Shown here: positions 1 through 9,024 of the stretch, one piece after another | Layout: every line of letters starts with the position of its first letter | How positions within the stretch are numbered: the first letter of the stretch is position 1 | Assembly: GCA_002440665.1 (NCBI GenBank) | Contig: DJUX01000049.1 | Location: 20,839 to 84,838, forward strand | DNA length: 64,000 nt | Origin: Dechloromonas sp. UBA6271 | Lineage (GTDB): Bacteria; Pseudomonadota; Gammaproteobacteria; Burkholderiales; Rhodocyclaceae | Direction of reading: 5' to 3' | Position numbers and translations under genes: made by a program | Notes under the pieces: model-generated | Told to the model about the DNA's origin: nothing | What the model saw: the letters and a program-made list of their open reading frames with translations, nothing else | Database searches by the model: none

Positions 1-636
1 CCGGTAGACGGGGTTTCCGGGCGCGCCGCCAAGTCGGTGGGCAATCTGGTCACGGTAGGCTCGGACAGCCTGCTGACCTCGGTCTACCAGAACGACCCGA
101 TGTGGGTCCGCTTCAGCATCTCGACCAACGAGGCAACGCGCCTGCCGGGCGGGCGACTGACGCCTGACGTCGTCACCGGGGTCGAACTGGTGTTGCCCGA
201 CGGCAGCGTGTTCCCCGTCAAAGGCAAGCTGAATTTCCTGGCCAGCACCATCGACCCGACGCTCGGCACACGCCAGTTGCGGGCGGAATTCAAGAACACC
301 GAAGGCCGCCTGCTGCCCGGCCAGTTCGTGCGCATCCGCCTGCTCGCCGGCGAACAGGGCGGCATCTTCCTGGTTCCGCAGAGCGCGGTGATCCAGAGCG
401 AGCAGGGCAATCTGGTGATGACCGCCGATGCCGAGAACAAGGTGGCGCCGCGCCCGGTCCAGACCGGCGAATGGTTCGGCAAGGACTGGATCGTCCTCGA
501 CGGCCTCAAGGCCGGCGACAAGGTGATCGTCGACAACCTGATGAAGCTCAAGCCGGGCGCCCCGGTCGATCCGCATCCGCCGGCACCGCCGGCCGGCGCC
601 CCGGCAGCCGATGCGGCGAAGCCGGTACAGAAGTAA
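1..636 (+). CDS. RND efflux periplasmic adaptor subunit (AcrA/MexA type), 5' end outside window
   Basis: The first base is in frame and the protein runs 211 residues to a TAA at 634-636, so only the C-terminal half of a membrane fusion protein is present. The visible part holds the beta-barrel segment (VYQNDPMWVRFSIS), the strand and turn rich in TLGTRQLRAEF typical of AcrA/MexA, and the membrane-proximal domain ending in GDKVIVDNLMKLKPGAPV. A proline- and alanine-rich tail follows. Adaptors of this family link the inner membrane pump to the outer membrane channel in the periplasm. The pump gene starts 9 bases downstream and the channel gene follows, so this is the first gene of a tripartite drug efflux operon. 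The signal peptide and lipoyl/hairpin domains lie upstream of the window. Confidence 0.93.
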   Translation, partial: PVDGVSGRAAKSVGNLVTVGSDSLLTSVYQNDPMWVRFSISTNEATRLPGGRLTPDVVTGVELVLPDGSVFPVKGKLNFLASTIDPTLGTRQLRAEFKNTEGRLLPGQFVRIRLLAGEQGGIFLVPQSAVIQSEQGNLVMTADAENKVAPRPVQTGEWFGKDWIVLDGLKAGDKVIVDNLMKLKPGAPVDPHPPAPPAGAPAADAAKPVQK

Positions 637-645
637 GGAGCGGCC

Positions 646-3600
646 ATGTCGAAATTCTTCATCAACCGGCCGATCTTCGCCTCGGTCGTCTCCATCATCA
701 TCGTCATCGCCGGGCTGGTCGCCTCGCAGGTGCTGCCGATCGCGCAGTATCCGCAGATCGCCCCGCCGACGGTGATGATCACCGCCACCTATCCCGGCGC
801 CTCGGCCGAAACGCTGGCGCGCACGGTCGCCGCGCCGATCGAGGAACAGCTGAACGGGGTCGAGAACCTCTCGTACTTCACCTCGTCGGCATCGGCCAAC
901 GGCACGGTCAGCATCACCGCGACCTTCGAGGTCGGGACCAACGTCGACATCGCCTCGGTCAACGTCAATAACCGGGTCAAGGCCGCCGAGCCGCGCTTGC
1001 CGGAAGAAGTCCGGCGCAACGGCGTGATCGTCCAGAAGCGCTCGAACGACATCCTGCAGGTCGTCGCGCTCGACTCCGAAAAGGGCAAGTTCAACACGCT
1101 GTTCCTGTCCAACTACGCCAGCCTCAACATCGTCGACGAGCTGAAGCGGGTCAAGGGTGTCGGCGATGTCACCATCTTCGGTGCCCAGGATTACTCGATG
1201 CGCGTCTGGCTGCAGCCGGACCGCATGGCCCAGCTCGGCCTGACGACCAGCGATGTGGCCAACGCCATCAGGATCCAGAACGCCCAGAACGCGGCCGGCA
1301 AGATCGGCCAGGAGCCGGCGCCGAGCGACCAGCAGCTGGTCTATACGGTGACCGCCAAGGGCCGCCTGCTGACCCCCGAGGAGTTCGGCAACATCGTCAT
1401 CCGCGCCAGCGGCCCGGGCGGCGTGCTGCGCCTGAAGGACATCGCGCGCATCGAACTCGGCGCCTACAGCTACGACCAGCAGGTCACGCTCGACGGCCAG
1501 CCGACCATCGCCATGGGCGTCTTCCTGCAAACCGGCGCCAACGCGCTGGAAGTGGCCGAGAATGTGCGCGGCAGGATGGACGAGCTGAAGAAGAAATTCC
1601 CGGAAGGGATGGGCTACGTCATCCCCTTCGACACCACTCGCTTCGTCTCGGCCTCGATCAACGAGGTCGTCAAGACCCTGGTCGAGGCCATGCTGCTGGT
1701 CCTCGCCGTCGTCTACATCTTCCTGCAGAACTGGCGGGCGACACTGATCCCGATGATCGCCGTGCCGATCTCGCTGATCGGCACCTTTGCCGGCCTCTGG
1801 CTGTTCGGCTTCTCGATCAACACGCTGACCCTGTTCGCGATGGTGCTGGCGATCGGCATCGTCGTCGACGACGCCATCGTCGTGCTGGAAAACGTCGAAC
1901 GCCTGATGTCCGAGGAAAAGCTGCCGCCGCGTCAGGCCGCGATCAAGGGCATGAAGGAAGTCCAGGGCGCGGTCATCGCCACCACCCTGGTGCTGGTCGC
2001 GGTCTTCGTGCCGGTCGCCTTCCTCGGCGGCATCGCCGGCCAGTTGTACAAGCAGTTCGCCGTCACCGTTGCGGTTTCGGTGGCGATTTCCAGTGTCGTC
2101 GCACTGACCATGACGCCGGCTCTGTGCGCCCTGCTGCTCAAGGTGCAGCATGGCGAGAACAAGTTCTTCGCGCCCTTCAACCGCCTGTTCGAGCGGCTCA
2201 CCAGTTCCTATATCGGCGTCGTCAGGCTGACGCTCAAGCACAGCATCGTCGTCGCCCTGCTGTTCGCCCTCGTCATCGGCTCGATCGTCGCATTCTTCCG
2301 CATCATCCCCGGCAGTTTCGTGCCGGCCGAGGACCAGGGCTACCTGATTTCGGCGCTGATGCTGCCGGACGGCGCGACGCTCAAGCGCACCGCGACCACC
2401 GGCGAGAAGATGCGCCAGATGGTCGCCGCCGACCCGGCGGTCAAGCACACCTTCGTCGTTTCCGGTTTTGACCTAATCGGCGGCGGCAACAAGCCCAACG
2501 CCGGCACCATGTTCATCCCGCTGCACGACTGGAGCGAGCGCGAAGCCAAGGCGCAGGACCTGGCCGGCAAGTTCATGGGCTTCGGCATGATGCAGCCGGA
2601 CGGTCTCGGCCTCGTCTTCAATCCGCCGCCCATCATGGGCCTCGGCACCGCCGGCGGCTTCGAGGTCTACGTGCAGAACCGCGTCGACGGCGATGCCCGC
2701 AAGCTCGCCGAGGTCGTCCAGAACTTCATGGCCGAACTGCAGAAGCACCCGGAATTCACCCGCGTCTCGACCTTCTTCCGCCCGACTGTGCCGCAGCTCT
2801 TCGTCGAGGTCGACGAGCCGAAGGCGCTGGCGCTCGGCATCCCGCTCGACTCGGTCTACTCGACGCTGCAAAGCACAATGGGCGCGCTCTACGTCAATGA
2901 CTTCAACAAGGCCGGCCGCGTCTATCGCGTCCAGCTACAGGCCGAAGCGGACTACCGCATGAAGCCGGAGGACATCGGCAAGGTCTACGTGCGCAGCGCA
3001 ACCAGCAACGCGATGATCCCGCTGTCCGCCATCTCGTCGGTCAAGCGCGTCGTCGGCCCGGAACAGGTCGAGCGCTTCAACGGCTTCGTCGCCGCCAAGG
3101 TGATGGGCGACAGCAAGGCCGGCGTCAGCTCGGGCGATGCGATCAAGATTGTCGAGGAAGTCGCCGCCGCGACGCTGCCCAGCGGCTATGAAATTTCGTG
3201 GACCGGCCAGGCCTTCCAGGAAAAACGTTCCGCCGGCTCGTCGTTCCAGGCCTTCGCCTTCGCCATCATCATGGTCTTCCTGATCCTCGCCGCGCAGTAC
3301 GAAAAATGGTCGCTGCCGCTGGCCGTCGTCATGGCCGTGCCCTTCGCGCTGATCGGCGCGCTGACGGCGATCTGGGTGCGCGGCATGCCCAACGACATCT
3401 ACTTCCAGATCGGCCTCGTCGTGCTCATCGGCCTGGCGTCGAAGAACGCCATCCTGATCGTCGAGTTCGCCGCCCAGAAGTACGCCGAGGGCAAAAGTGT
3501 CGTCGATGCCGCGCTCGAAGGTGCCCGCCTGCGCTTCCGGCCGATCATCATGACCTCGCTCGCCTTCGTGCTCGGCGTCTTCCCGCTGGTCAAGGCCACC

Positions 3601-3771
3601 GGTGCCGGCGCCGCCGCCCGCCAGTCGATGGGCACCGGCGTCTTCGGCGGCATGCTCGCCGCCACCTTCATCGCCACCCTCTTCATCCCACTCTTCTTCA
3701 AGTGGCTCGAACGCGGCGAGCAGAAGATGCCCGCCGGCGACGAACACGCCGACCAGACGGAGGAAAACTGA
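646..3771 (+). CDS. RND multidrug efflux permease, AcrB/MexB type
   Basis: 1041 residues, the usual length of hydrophobe/amphiphile efflux (HAE1) RND pumps. The N-terminus (MSKFFINRPIFASVVSIIIV) is the classic first transmembrane segment. The TM4 motif GIVVDDAIVVLENV carries the paired proton-relay aspartates at about residues 408-409, and the TM10 lysine is in GLASKNAILIVEFA near residue 933. It acts in the inner membrane as a proton/drug antiporter taking substrates from the periplasm and membrane. An AAGGAG ribosome site lies just before the ATG. The gene sits between the adaptor and the outer membrane factor and is surely co-transcribed with both. The substrate cannot be told from sequence; broad drug or solvent efflux is the default for this family. 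Confidence 0.96.
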   Translation: MSKFFINRPIFASVVSIIIVIAGLVASQVLPIAQYPQIAPPTVMITATYPGASAETLARTVAAPIEEQLNGVENLSYFTSSASANGTVSITATFEVGTNVDIASVNVNNRVKAAEPRLPEEVRRNGVIVQKRSNDILQVVALDSEKGKFNTLFLSNYASLNIVDELKRVKGVGDVTIFGAQDYSMRVWLQPDRMAQLGLTTSDVANAIRIQNAQNAAGKIGQEPAPSDQQLVYTVTAKGRLLTPEEFGNIVIRASGPGGVLRLKDIARIELGAYSYDQQVTLDGQPTIAMGVFLQTGANALEVAENVRGRMDELKKKFPEGMGYVIPFDTTRFVSASINEVVKTLVEAMLLVLAVVYIFLQNWRATLIPMIAVPISLIGTFAGLWLFGFSINTLTLFAMVLAIGIVVDDAIVVLENVERLMSEEKLPPRQAAIKGMKEVQGAVIATTLVLVAVFVPVAFLGGIAGQLYKQFAVTVAVSVAISSVVALTMTPALCALLLKVQHGENKFFAPFNRLFERLTSSYIGVVRLTLKHSIVVALLFALVIGSIVAFFRIIPGSFVPAEDQGYLISALMLPDGATLKRTATTGEKMRQMVAADPAVKHTFVVSGFDLIGGGNKPNAGTMFIPLHDWSEREAKAQDLAGKFMGFGMMQPDGLGLVFNPPPIMGLGTAGGFEVYVQNRVDGDARKLAEVVQNFMAELQKHPEFTRVSTFFRPTVPQLFVEVDEPKALALGIPLDSVYSTLQSTMGALYVNDFNKAGRVYRVQLQAEADYRMKPEDIGKVYVRSATSNAMIPLSAISSVKRVVGPEQVERFNGFVAAKVMGDSKAGVSSGDAIKIVEEVAAATLPSGYEISWTGQAFQEKRSAGSSFQAFAFAIIMVFLILAAQYEKWSLPLAVVMAVPFALIGALTAIWVRGMPNDIYFQIGLVVLIGLASKNAILIVEFAAQKYAEGKSVVDAALEGARLRFRPIIMTSLAFVLGVFPLVKATGAGAAARQSMGTGVFGGMLAATFIATLFIPLFFKWLERGEQKMPAGDEHADQTEEN

Positions 3772-3772
3772 A

Positions 3773-5200
3773 ATGCCCGCCCGTAACAAGCCCTCCATGA
3801 AAATCGGCCTTTTTTCGGTGTTGACCGCAACCGCCCTGCTCGCAGGCTGCGCCGTCGGCCCCGACTACCAGCGCCCCGATTCGACCCTGCCGGATCAGTA
3901 CAGCCAGGCCGAGGCGCTGGTCGCCGCCCGCGCCGAGGCGCCGGTCAATCCCGACTGGTGGATGCTGTTCGGCGACGCCAGTCTGAACGCCCTCGTCGAG
4001 CAGGCGCTGGTCGCCAACCAGGACCTGCAGGCCGCCATCGCCCGCCTTGAAGCCGCCGACGCCTTTGCCCGCGAAGTCGGCGCTGCGTATTACCCGGCCA
4101 TCGGCCTCGACGCCGCCACCAGTCGCCTGGGCACCAGCGGCGTGACCTACAACGGCCAGAAGATGGGCGGCGCCATCTACAACAACCGCCGCGCCGCGCT
4201 CACGCTCAGCTACGAAATCGACCTCTGGGGCCGCATCCGCCGCCAGAACGAAGCCGCCGGGGCCGACGCGCTGGCCAGCCGCTTTGCCCGCGACAGCGTA
4301 CGCCTGACTTTGATCGGCCAGGTCGCCAGCGAATACCTGGTGCTGCGCAGCCACGATGCCGAAGTGGCGGTCAGCCAAGAGACGGTCACCTCGCGCCAGG
4401 AGACGCTGCGCATCGTCCAGGCCCGGCTCGATGCCGGCTCGTCCTCGGCGCTCGAACTCGCCCAGGCGGAAAACTCCCTCGCCACCGCGCAGTCGCAACT
4501 GAGCCAGTTGAAACGCCTGCGCGCCCTTTCCGAAAGCCAGATCGCCCTGCTCACCGGCCAGCCCGGCCTGCGCATCCCGGCGAACCTGACCCCGCTGCCG
4601 CTGCCGCCGGTGCCGCCGGCCGGCCTGCCGTCGACCCTGCTCGAAGCCCGCCCCGACGTCCGCCAGGCCGAGGAAAAGCTGGTCGCCGCCAACGCCCGCA
4701 TCGGCGTCGCCAAAGCCGCCTACTTCCCGGCCATCAGCCTGACCGGCACCTACGGCAGCGAAAGCATGGTGCTCTCCAACCTGTTCACCGGCCCCGCCGG
4801 CATCTGGTCGGCGGCGCTCGGCCTGAGCATGCCGATCTTCGACGCCGGCCGCACCGGCGCCCGCGTCGATCAGGCGAGCGCCGGCCAGAAGGAGATGCTG
4901 GCGAACTACCGCAAGACCATGCAGACAGCCTTCAAGGAGGTCAACGACGCCCTCGTCAGCCTGCGCGAACTGGCCGACGAAGAAACCGCCAACATAGCCC
5001 AGCTGGAGGCCGCGCGCCGTTCGCTGAAGCTGTCGCAGGCGCGCTACGAAGCCGGCTATTCGGGTTTCCTGGAAGTACTTGATGCACAACGCACGACAAA
5101 CATTGCACAATTGACTTATCTGAACAGCCGCAAGAACCGGCTCGGCGCTGCCGTCGACCTGTTCAAGGCGCTTGGCGGCGGCTGGCGCGAAGACGCCTGA
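3773..5200 (+). CDS. Outer membrane efflux lipoprotein, NodT/OprM type
   Basis: 475 residues from ATG 3773. A second possible start at 3797 (ninth residue) would give a cleaner lipoprotein signal. The signal peptide ends in a lipobox, LLAGC, with the cysteine at residue 26, followed by AVGPDYQRP, the standard opening of NodT-family outer membrane factors. Two outer membrane efflux repeats follow, including SYEIDLWGR and the second-half LLEARPDVRQAEEKLVAANA. It forms the TolC-like trimeric duct for the preceding pump. The start lies one base after the stop of the permease gene, so translation is coupled or nearly so. The upstream in-frame extension is an overlap into the permease gene and is not used. 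Confidence 0.95.
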   Translation: MPARNKPSMKIGLFSVLTATALLAGCAVGPDYQRPDSTLPDQYSQAEALVAARAEAPVNPDWWMLFGDASLNALVEQALVANQDLQAAIARLEAADAFAREVGAAYYPAIGLDAATSRLGTSGVTYNGQKMGGAIYNNRRAALTLSYEIDLWGRIRRQNEAAGADALASRFARDSVRLTLIGQVASEYLVLRSHDAEVAVSQETVTSRQETLRIVQARLDAGSSSALELAQAENSLATAQSQLSQLKRLRALSESQIALLTGQPGLRIPANLTPLPLPPVPPAGLPSTLLEARPDVRQAEEKLVAANARIGVAKAAYFPAISLTGTYGSESMVLSNLFTGPAGIWSAALGLSMPIFDAGRTGARVDQASAGQKEMLANYRKTMQTAFKEVNDALVSLRELADEETANIAQLEAARRSLKLSQARYEAGYSGFLEVLDAQRTTNIAQLTYLNSRKNRLGAAVDLFKALGGGWREDA

Positions 5201-5230
5201 ACGACGCCGGAAGTACTGGAGAGAAGACAA

Positions 5231-5869
5231 ATGGTCAGAAGAACCAAGGAAGATGCGCAGGAAACGCGCAACCGCATCCTTGACACCGCGGTCGACGTTT
5301 TCAGCCGGCAAGGCGTTGCGCAAACCTCGCTGAACGCCATCGCCAAAGAAGCCGGCGTCACGCGCGGGGCGATCTACTGGCATTTCGCCAACAAGGTCAG
5401 CATGTTCGACGCCATGATCGAGCGACTGGTCTGCCCGCTAATGATCAACGCCGAGGACCGCGACGCCCGCCTTGAAGCCGACCCGCTCGGCTTCCTCCGC
5501 GCCTCCACCGACGAATTCATCGGCAAGATGCTGAACGACGCCAGCTTCCGCAGCGTCTTCGAAATCTTCTGGCACAAGTGCGAATACATCGGCGAAATGG
5601 CCACCCTGCGCGATTCGCATCTGGAAGAAGGCGAAAATCACATCGACATCATCCAGCGCGCCTTCGCGCTGGCCCAGGAAAAGGGCCAGATCGACCGCAA
5701 CCTGACGCCTCACCAGGCGACCATCGGATTGATCGCCCTGCTCGACGGCCTGCTCTTCAACTGGACCAAGAAGCCCGAGATGTTTCCTCTGGCCAGCTAC
5801 GCTCCGGGCATCCTTGACGCCTGGTTCAAGGGTCTCGGCGTCTGCCAGGGTTTGCCGGCACCCACCTGA
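5231..5869 (+). CDS. TetR family transcriptional regulator (AcrR/TtgR type)
   Basis: 212 residues. The N-terminal helix-turn-helix is clear (residues about 12-58: RILDTAVDVF, QTSLNAIAKEAGVTRGAIYWHF), matching the AcrR/TtgR/MtrR group that represses RND pump genes. The remainder is an all-helical ligand-binding domain. A GGAGAG ribosome site precedes the ATG. It lies 30 bases downstream of the outer membrane factor on the same strand, whereas acrR-type genes are more often divergent from the pump. It may be read as the last gene of the operon and give negative feedback, but the operator would be upstream of the window. Repression of this efflux operon is inferred from family and position. Confidence 0.9.
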   Translation: MVRRTKEDAQETRNRILDTAVDVFSRQGVAQTSLNAIAKEAGVTRGAIYWHFANKVSMFDAMIERLVCPLMINAEDRDARLEADPLGFLRASTDEFIGKMLNDASFRSVFEIFWHKCEYIGEMATLRDSHLEEGENHIDIIQRAFALAQEKGQIDRNLTPHQATIGLIALLDGLLFNWTKKPEMFPLASYAPGILDAWFKGLGVCQGLPAPT

Positions 5870-5887
5870 AGCAATGAATAACGCCCG

Positions 5888-6622
5888 ATGATCGACACCC
5901 TCGTCCTCTACTGCCGCGCTGGCTTCGAAAAGGAATGCGCCGCCGAAATCTGCACCGCTGGCACCGGCTGGTCTTCGCGCGCCAGCTGCTGTTCGCCCTG
6001 CCGCTGCTGACCGACCTGCCGGTCGGCGACTGCATCATGCCGCTGCTGGCTGCGGTCAACGCGCTGAAAGGGCCATTTTCCGAGTTCTGGCTGGAAACCG
6101 CCGACACCAACGAAGCCAAGGAACTCTCCGGCTTAATCAAGAAATTCGAGAAACCCTTTCGCAGCGTGCTCGAGAAAGCCGGCAAGCTGCCGCGCAAGCA
6201 GCCCGAACTGCCGCGCCTGCATCTGTTCTTCCTCGGCTCGGCCGCCGCTTACGTCGCCTTTTCGCTCCCCGGAAACTCCTCGACCTGGCCGCTCGGCATC
6301 CCACGCTTGCCCATGCCGCGCGCCGCGCCGTCGCGCTCGACGCTGAAACCGGCCGAAGCCTTCATGGAATTCGTCGGCGACCGCAACGCCGAGGAACGGC
6401 TGCGCGCCAGACAAACCGCCGTCGACCTTGGCGCTGCGCCCGGCGCCCGGCGGCTGGACCTGGCAACTGGCGCAGCGCGAAATCCACGTTGCCGCGGTCG
6501 ACAACGGCCCTATGGACAAAACGCTGATGGAAGGCGGCATCAAGGCAACGCTCCGTTTCTAGCAGCTCTACCACGACCGCGAAGAGGTGACCGGGCATAT
6601 TCGGGCGATCAAGACGCGGTAG
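5888..6622 (+). pseudogene. rlmM: Decayed rlmM (23S rRNA C2498 2'-O-ribose methyltransferase)
   Basis: Three fragments of an RlmM-like protein lie in order but not in one frame. Bases 5888-5950 encode MIDTLVLYCRAGFEKECAAE, the conserved N-terminus. Homology resumes in another frame near 5965 (LVFARQLLFALPL) and runs through FSEFWLETADTNEAKELS to AVDLGAAPG near 6445. The original frame then returns at about 6449 (GGWTWQLAQREIHVAAVDNGP), hits a TAG at 6560-6562, and continues with QLYHDREEVTGHIRAIKTR to the TAG at 6620-6622. Against E. coli RlmM (about 366 residues) roughly 35 residues are missing after the N-terminus and about 100 near the C-terminus, including much of the methyltransferase core. 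The product cannot be functional. A functional copy elsewhere cannot be excluded. Confidence 0.85.
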
Positions 6623-6638
6623 CGTATAATGCTGCCCC

Positions 6639-8144
6639 ATGTCTGAAATCAATACGTTAGCTGGCGACGCTGCCAGCACACCGGCTGCCGAAGCAGCGCC
6701 CGAAATCACCTTTGCCGACCTCGGCCTGGCGCCTGAACTGCTGCGCGCCGTCCTCGACGAAGGCTACACCAAGCCGACGCCGATCCAGGCCCAGGCCATT
6801 CCGCTCGTCATCAGCGGCAAGGACATCATGGGCGGCGCCCAGACCGGCACCGGCAAGACGGCCGCTTTCACGCTGCCCATCCTGCAGCGCATCCTGCCCT
6901 TCGCCAGCAGCAGTCCTTCGCCGGCCAAGCACCCGGTGCGTGCCCTGATCCTCGCGCCGACCCGCGAACTGGCATTGCAGGTCTTCGAATCGGTCAAGTC
7001 GTACAGCAAGCACACGCCGATTCGCGCCATGTGCGCCTTCGGCGGCGTCGACATCAAACCGCAGATCGCCGAACTGAAAAAGGGCGTCGAAATCCTCGTC
7101 GCCACCCCGGGCCGCCTGCTCGACCACGTCGAGAACAAGAGCGTCAGCTTCAACTCGGTACAGGCGCTGGTCCTCGACGAAGCTGACCGCATGCTCGACA
7201 TGGGCTTCATCCCCGACGTCACGCGCATCCTCAAGATGCTGCCGGCGCAGCGCCAGAGCCTGCTGTTCTCGGCCACCTTCTCGGAAGAAATCAAGCGGCT
7301 GGCCGACACGATGCTGCAATCGCCGGTGCTGATCGAAGTCGCCCGCCGCAATCAGGTATCCGAAACCATTACCCATCGGGTGCACCCGGTCTCGGAATTC
7401 GGCAAGCGCAACCTGCTGATCAAGCTGCTGAAATCCAGCGAGATCAACCAGTGTCTGGTCTTCATGCGCACCAAGCAGGGCTGCTCGCGACTGACCCGCG
7501 AACTGCAGCGCGCCGGCATCCGCGCTGACGCCATTCACGGCGACAAGAGCCAGCTCGAACGCATCAAGGCGCTCGACGACTTCAAGAACGGCACGACGAT
7601 CGCCCTGGTCGCCACCGACGTCGCGGCGCGCGGTCTGGACATCGACGACCTGCCGCACGTCATCAATTACGAACTGCCGCACACGCCGGAAGACTACGTG
7701 CACCGCATCGGCCGCACCGGCCGCGCGGGCAAGACCGGTAATGCCATTTCACTGGTCAGCGCGCACGAAGTCGGCTATCTGGTCGATATCGAAAAGCTGA
7801 TCAAGCGGCCGATCGAGCAGGTCGAGGTCGCCGGTTTCGAGCCGGAGCCGGAATACGAATACCCCCCCGGCAACAAGAAGAAACGAGGCGCACCGCCGGT
7901 CAAGGCCCCGGTCGCCCAGCGCCCGGGGCGTTCGGAACGCCCGGAGCGCAGCGAACGGCGTGAAAGTCGGCCACCGCGCCGCGGCCAGATGATCGCGGCG
8001 GATGGCTTCGATTTCAGCAAGCCTTACGAGGATAACTCGCCGCGCGGCGAAGTGCCGGATTCACCGCAGGCGCCGGCCAAGCCGGACCCGCACAAGCCGA
8101 AACGCGTCGTCGCGGCGCTGCTCGGCGGCCTCGGCAAGCGCTGA
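6639..8144 (+). CDS. rhlE: DEAD-box ATP-dependent RNA helicase, RhlE type
   Basis: 501 residues. All DEAD-box motifs are present: Q motif ([13 protein letters not shown]), Walker A (AQTGTGKT), [20 protein letters not shown] at residues 180-183, [16 protein letters not shown] and [10 protein letters not shown]. The C-terminal 110 residues are arginine- and proline-rich ([21 protein letters not shown]), a low-complexity basic tail common in RhlE proteins and used for RNA contact. RhlE-type helicases remodel RNA in ribosome assembly and decay. A TATAAT lies at 6625-6630, only 9 bases before the ATG, so the start may be leaderless or the motif incidental. The gene converges on the PP2C gene with 2 bases between stops. 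Confidence 0.94.
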   Translation: MSEINTLAGDAASTPAAEAAPEITFADLGLAPELLRAVLDEGYTKPTPIQAQAIPLVISGKDIMGGAQTGTGKTAAFTLPILQRILPFASSSPSPAKHPVRALILAPTRELALQVFESVKSYSKHTPIRAMCAFGGVDIKPQIAELKKGVEILVATPGRLLDHVENKSVSFNSVQALVLDEADRMLDMGFIPDVTRILKMLPAQRQSLLFSATFSEEIKRLADTMLQSPVLIEVARRNQVSETITHRVHPVSEFGKRNLLIKLLKSSEINQCLVFMRTKQGCSRLTRELQRAGIRADAIHGDKSQLERIKALDDFKNGTTIALVATDVAARGLDIDDLPHVINYELPHTPEDYVHRIGRTGRAGKTGNAISLVSAHEVGYLVDIEKLIKRPIEQVEVAGFEPEPEYEYPPGNKKKRGAPPVKAPVAQRPGRSERPERSERRESRPPRRGQMIAADGFDFSKPYEDNSPRGEVPDSPQAPAKPDPHKPKRVVAALLGGLGKR

Positions 8145-8146
8145 AA

Positions 8147-8938
8147 CTACTGCCGTGCCAGACCCTTCACCGCCGGCGCGCCGGTGGCGGGCGGGATTTC
8201 CTTCACCTTGATGACGACCAGCGACACGTTGTCGCCAACGCCGCCCGAGCGTGCGCGCGCCTGCTCGATCAGGATTTCCGACGCCCGGCGCGCTGAATTC
8301 TCGGCGATGACCTGGGCCATTTCGGCTTCGTCGAAATAGGGCCACAGCCCATCTGAACACAGCATGAAGGCGTCGCCGTCGGTCAGGTCGTCGGCTTCGC
8401 CGAAGGCGAGCTTCGGGTCTTCCTTACCACCCAGCGAGGTAATCAGCACATTGCGGTTCGGGTGGGTCAAGGCTTCCTCGGGCGTGATGCGCCCGATCGC
8501 GATCAGGTGTTCGACATAGGAATGATCGACGCTGCGGAACAACATTTCTGCGCCACGGAAGCGATAGACCCGGCTGTCGCCGCAATGCCCCCAGGTCACT
8601 TTGCCGGGTTGCAGCAGGAGCATGGCCACCGTGCTGTGCGGATCCTTTTCATTGATGAAACGCGAGGCCCGGATCATCGAGTGCGCCTCGCGCATGCTGT
8701 TTTCGAGCAGGATGCGCGATGATTCAATCGCCGGCGCAAAATGTTCGAGGCTGGTCTTGGCCGTGTGCACCACCTGCTCGGCCGCCAGCGCGCCGCCGGC
8801 ATACCCGCCCATGCCATCCGCCACTACCGCCAGAGCGACGCCGCGTTGCCGCGCATGCGGCAGGATCGCGACCCGATCCTGTTGTTCCTTGCGATCCCCC
8901 TGGTGCTGTGCCGCGCACGCGTCGACTGTGATGGACAT
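8147..8938 (-). CDS. PP2C-family serine/threonine protein phosphatase
   Basis: 263 residues. Metal-binding PP2C motifs are intact: VVADGMGGYAGGALAA near residue 40, HCGDSRVYRF in the middle, CSDGLWPYF and GDNVSLVVIKV at the end. The N-terminus SAAQHQGDRKEQQD-like region (here CAAQHQGDRKEQQDRVAIL) is the variant of the usual RxxNED motif. Proteins of this type are cytoplasmic, Mn/Mg-dependent and dephosphorylate Ser/Thr, often opposing a Hanks-type kinase or acting in a type VI secretion or stress context. No kinase gene is nearby, so the partner is unknown. An AAGGAG ribosome site lies 6 bases before the ATG. It appears monocistronic. Confidence 0.92.
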   Translation of the reverse strand: MSITVDACAAQHQGDRKEQQDRVAILPHARQRGVALAVVADGMGGYAGGALAAEQVVHTAKTSLEHFAPAIESSRILLENSMREAHSMIRASRFINEKDPHSTVAMLLLQPGKVTWGHCGDSRVYRFRGAEMLFRSVDHSYVEHLIAIGRITPEEALTHPNRNVLITSLGGKEDPKLAFGEADDLTDGDAFMLCSDGLWPYFDEAEMAQVIAENSARRASEILIEQARARSGGVGDNVSLVVIKVKEIPPATGAPAVKGLARQ

Positions 8939-9024
8939 TGCTTCTCCTTATCGGCCGGAAGATTAGCACGAAAGGCATAAACGATGCAGGGGGTATATCT
9001 CCTCGGAGGCGCACGGCTGCGCCG

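Noticed and set aside
3698..5383. Long antisense open frame opposite the outer membrane factor gene (561 codons)
   Set aside because: It is a by-product of high G/C third positions. The plus-strand gene has a lipoprotein signal and NodT motifs, while the antisense frame has no family features or ribosome site.
6625..6630. TATAAT just before the helicase gene
   Set aside because: Only 9 bases from the ATG and no -35 hexamer at the right distance, so I do not call it a promoter; it is mentioned with the gene.
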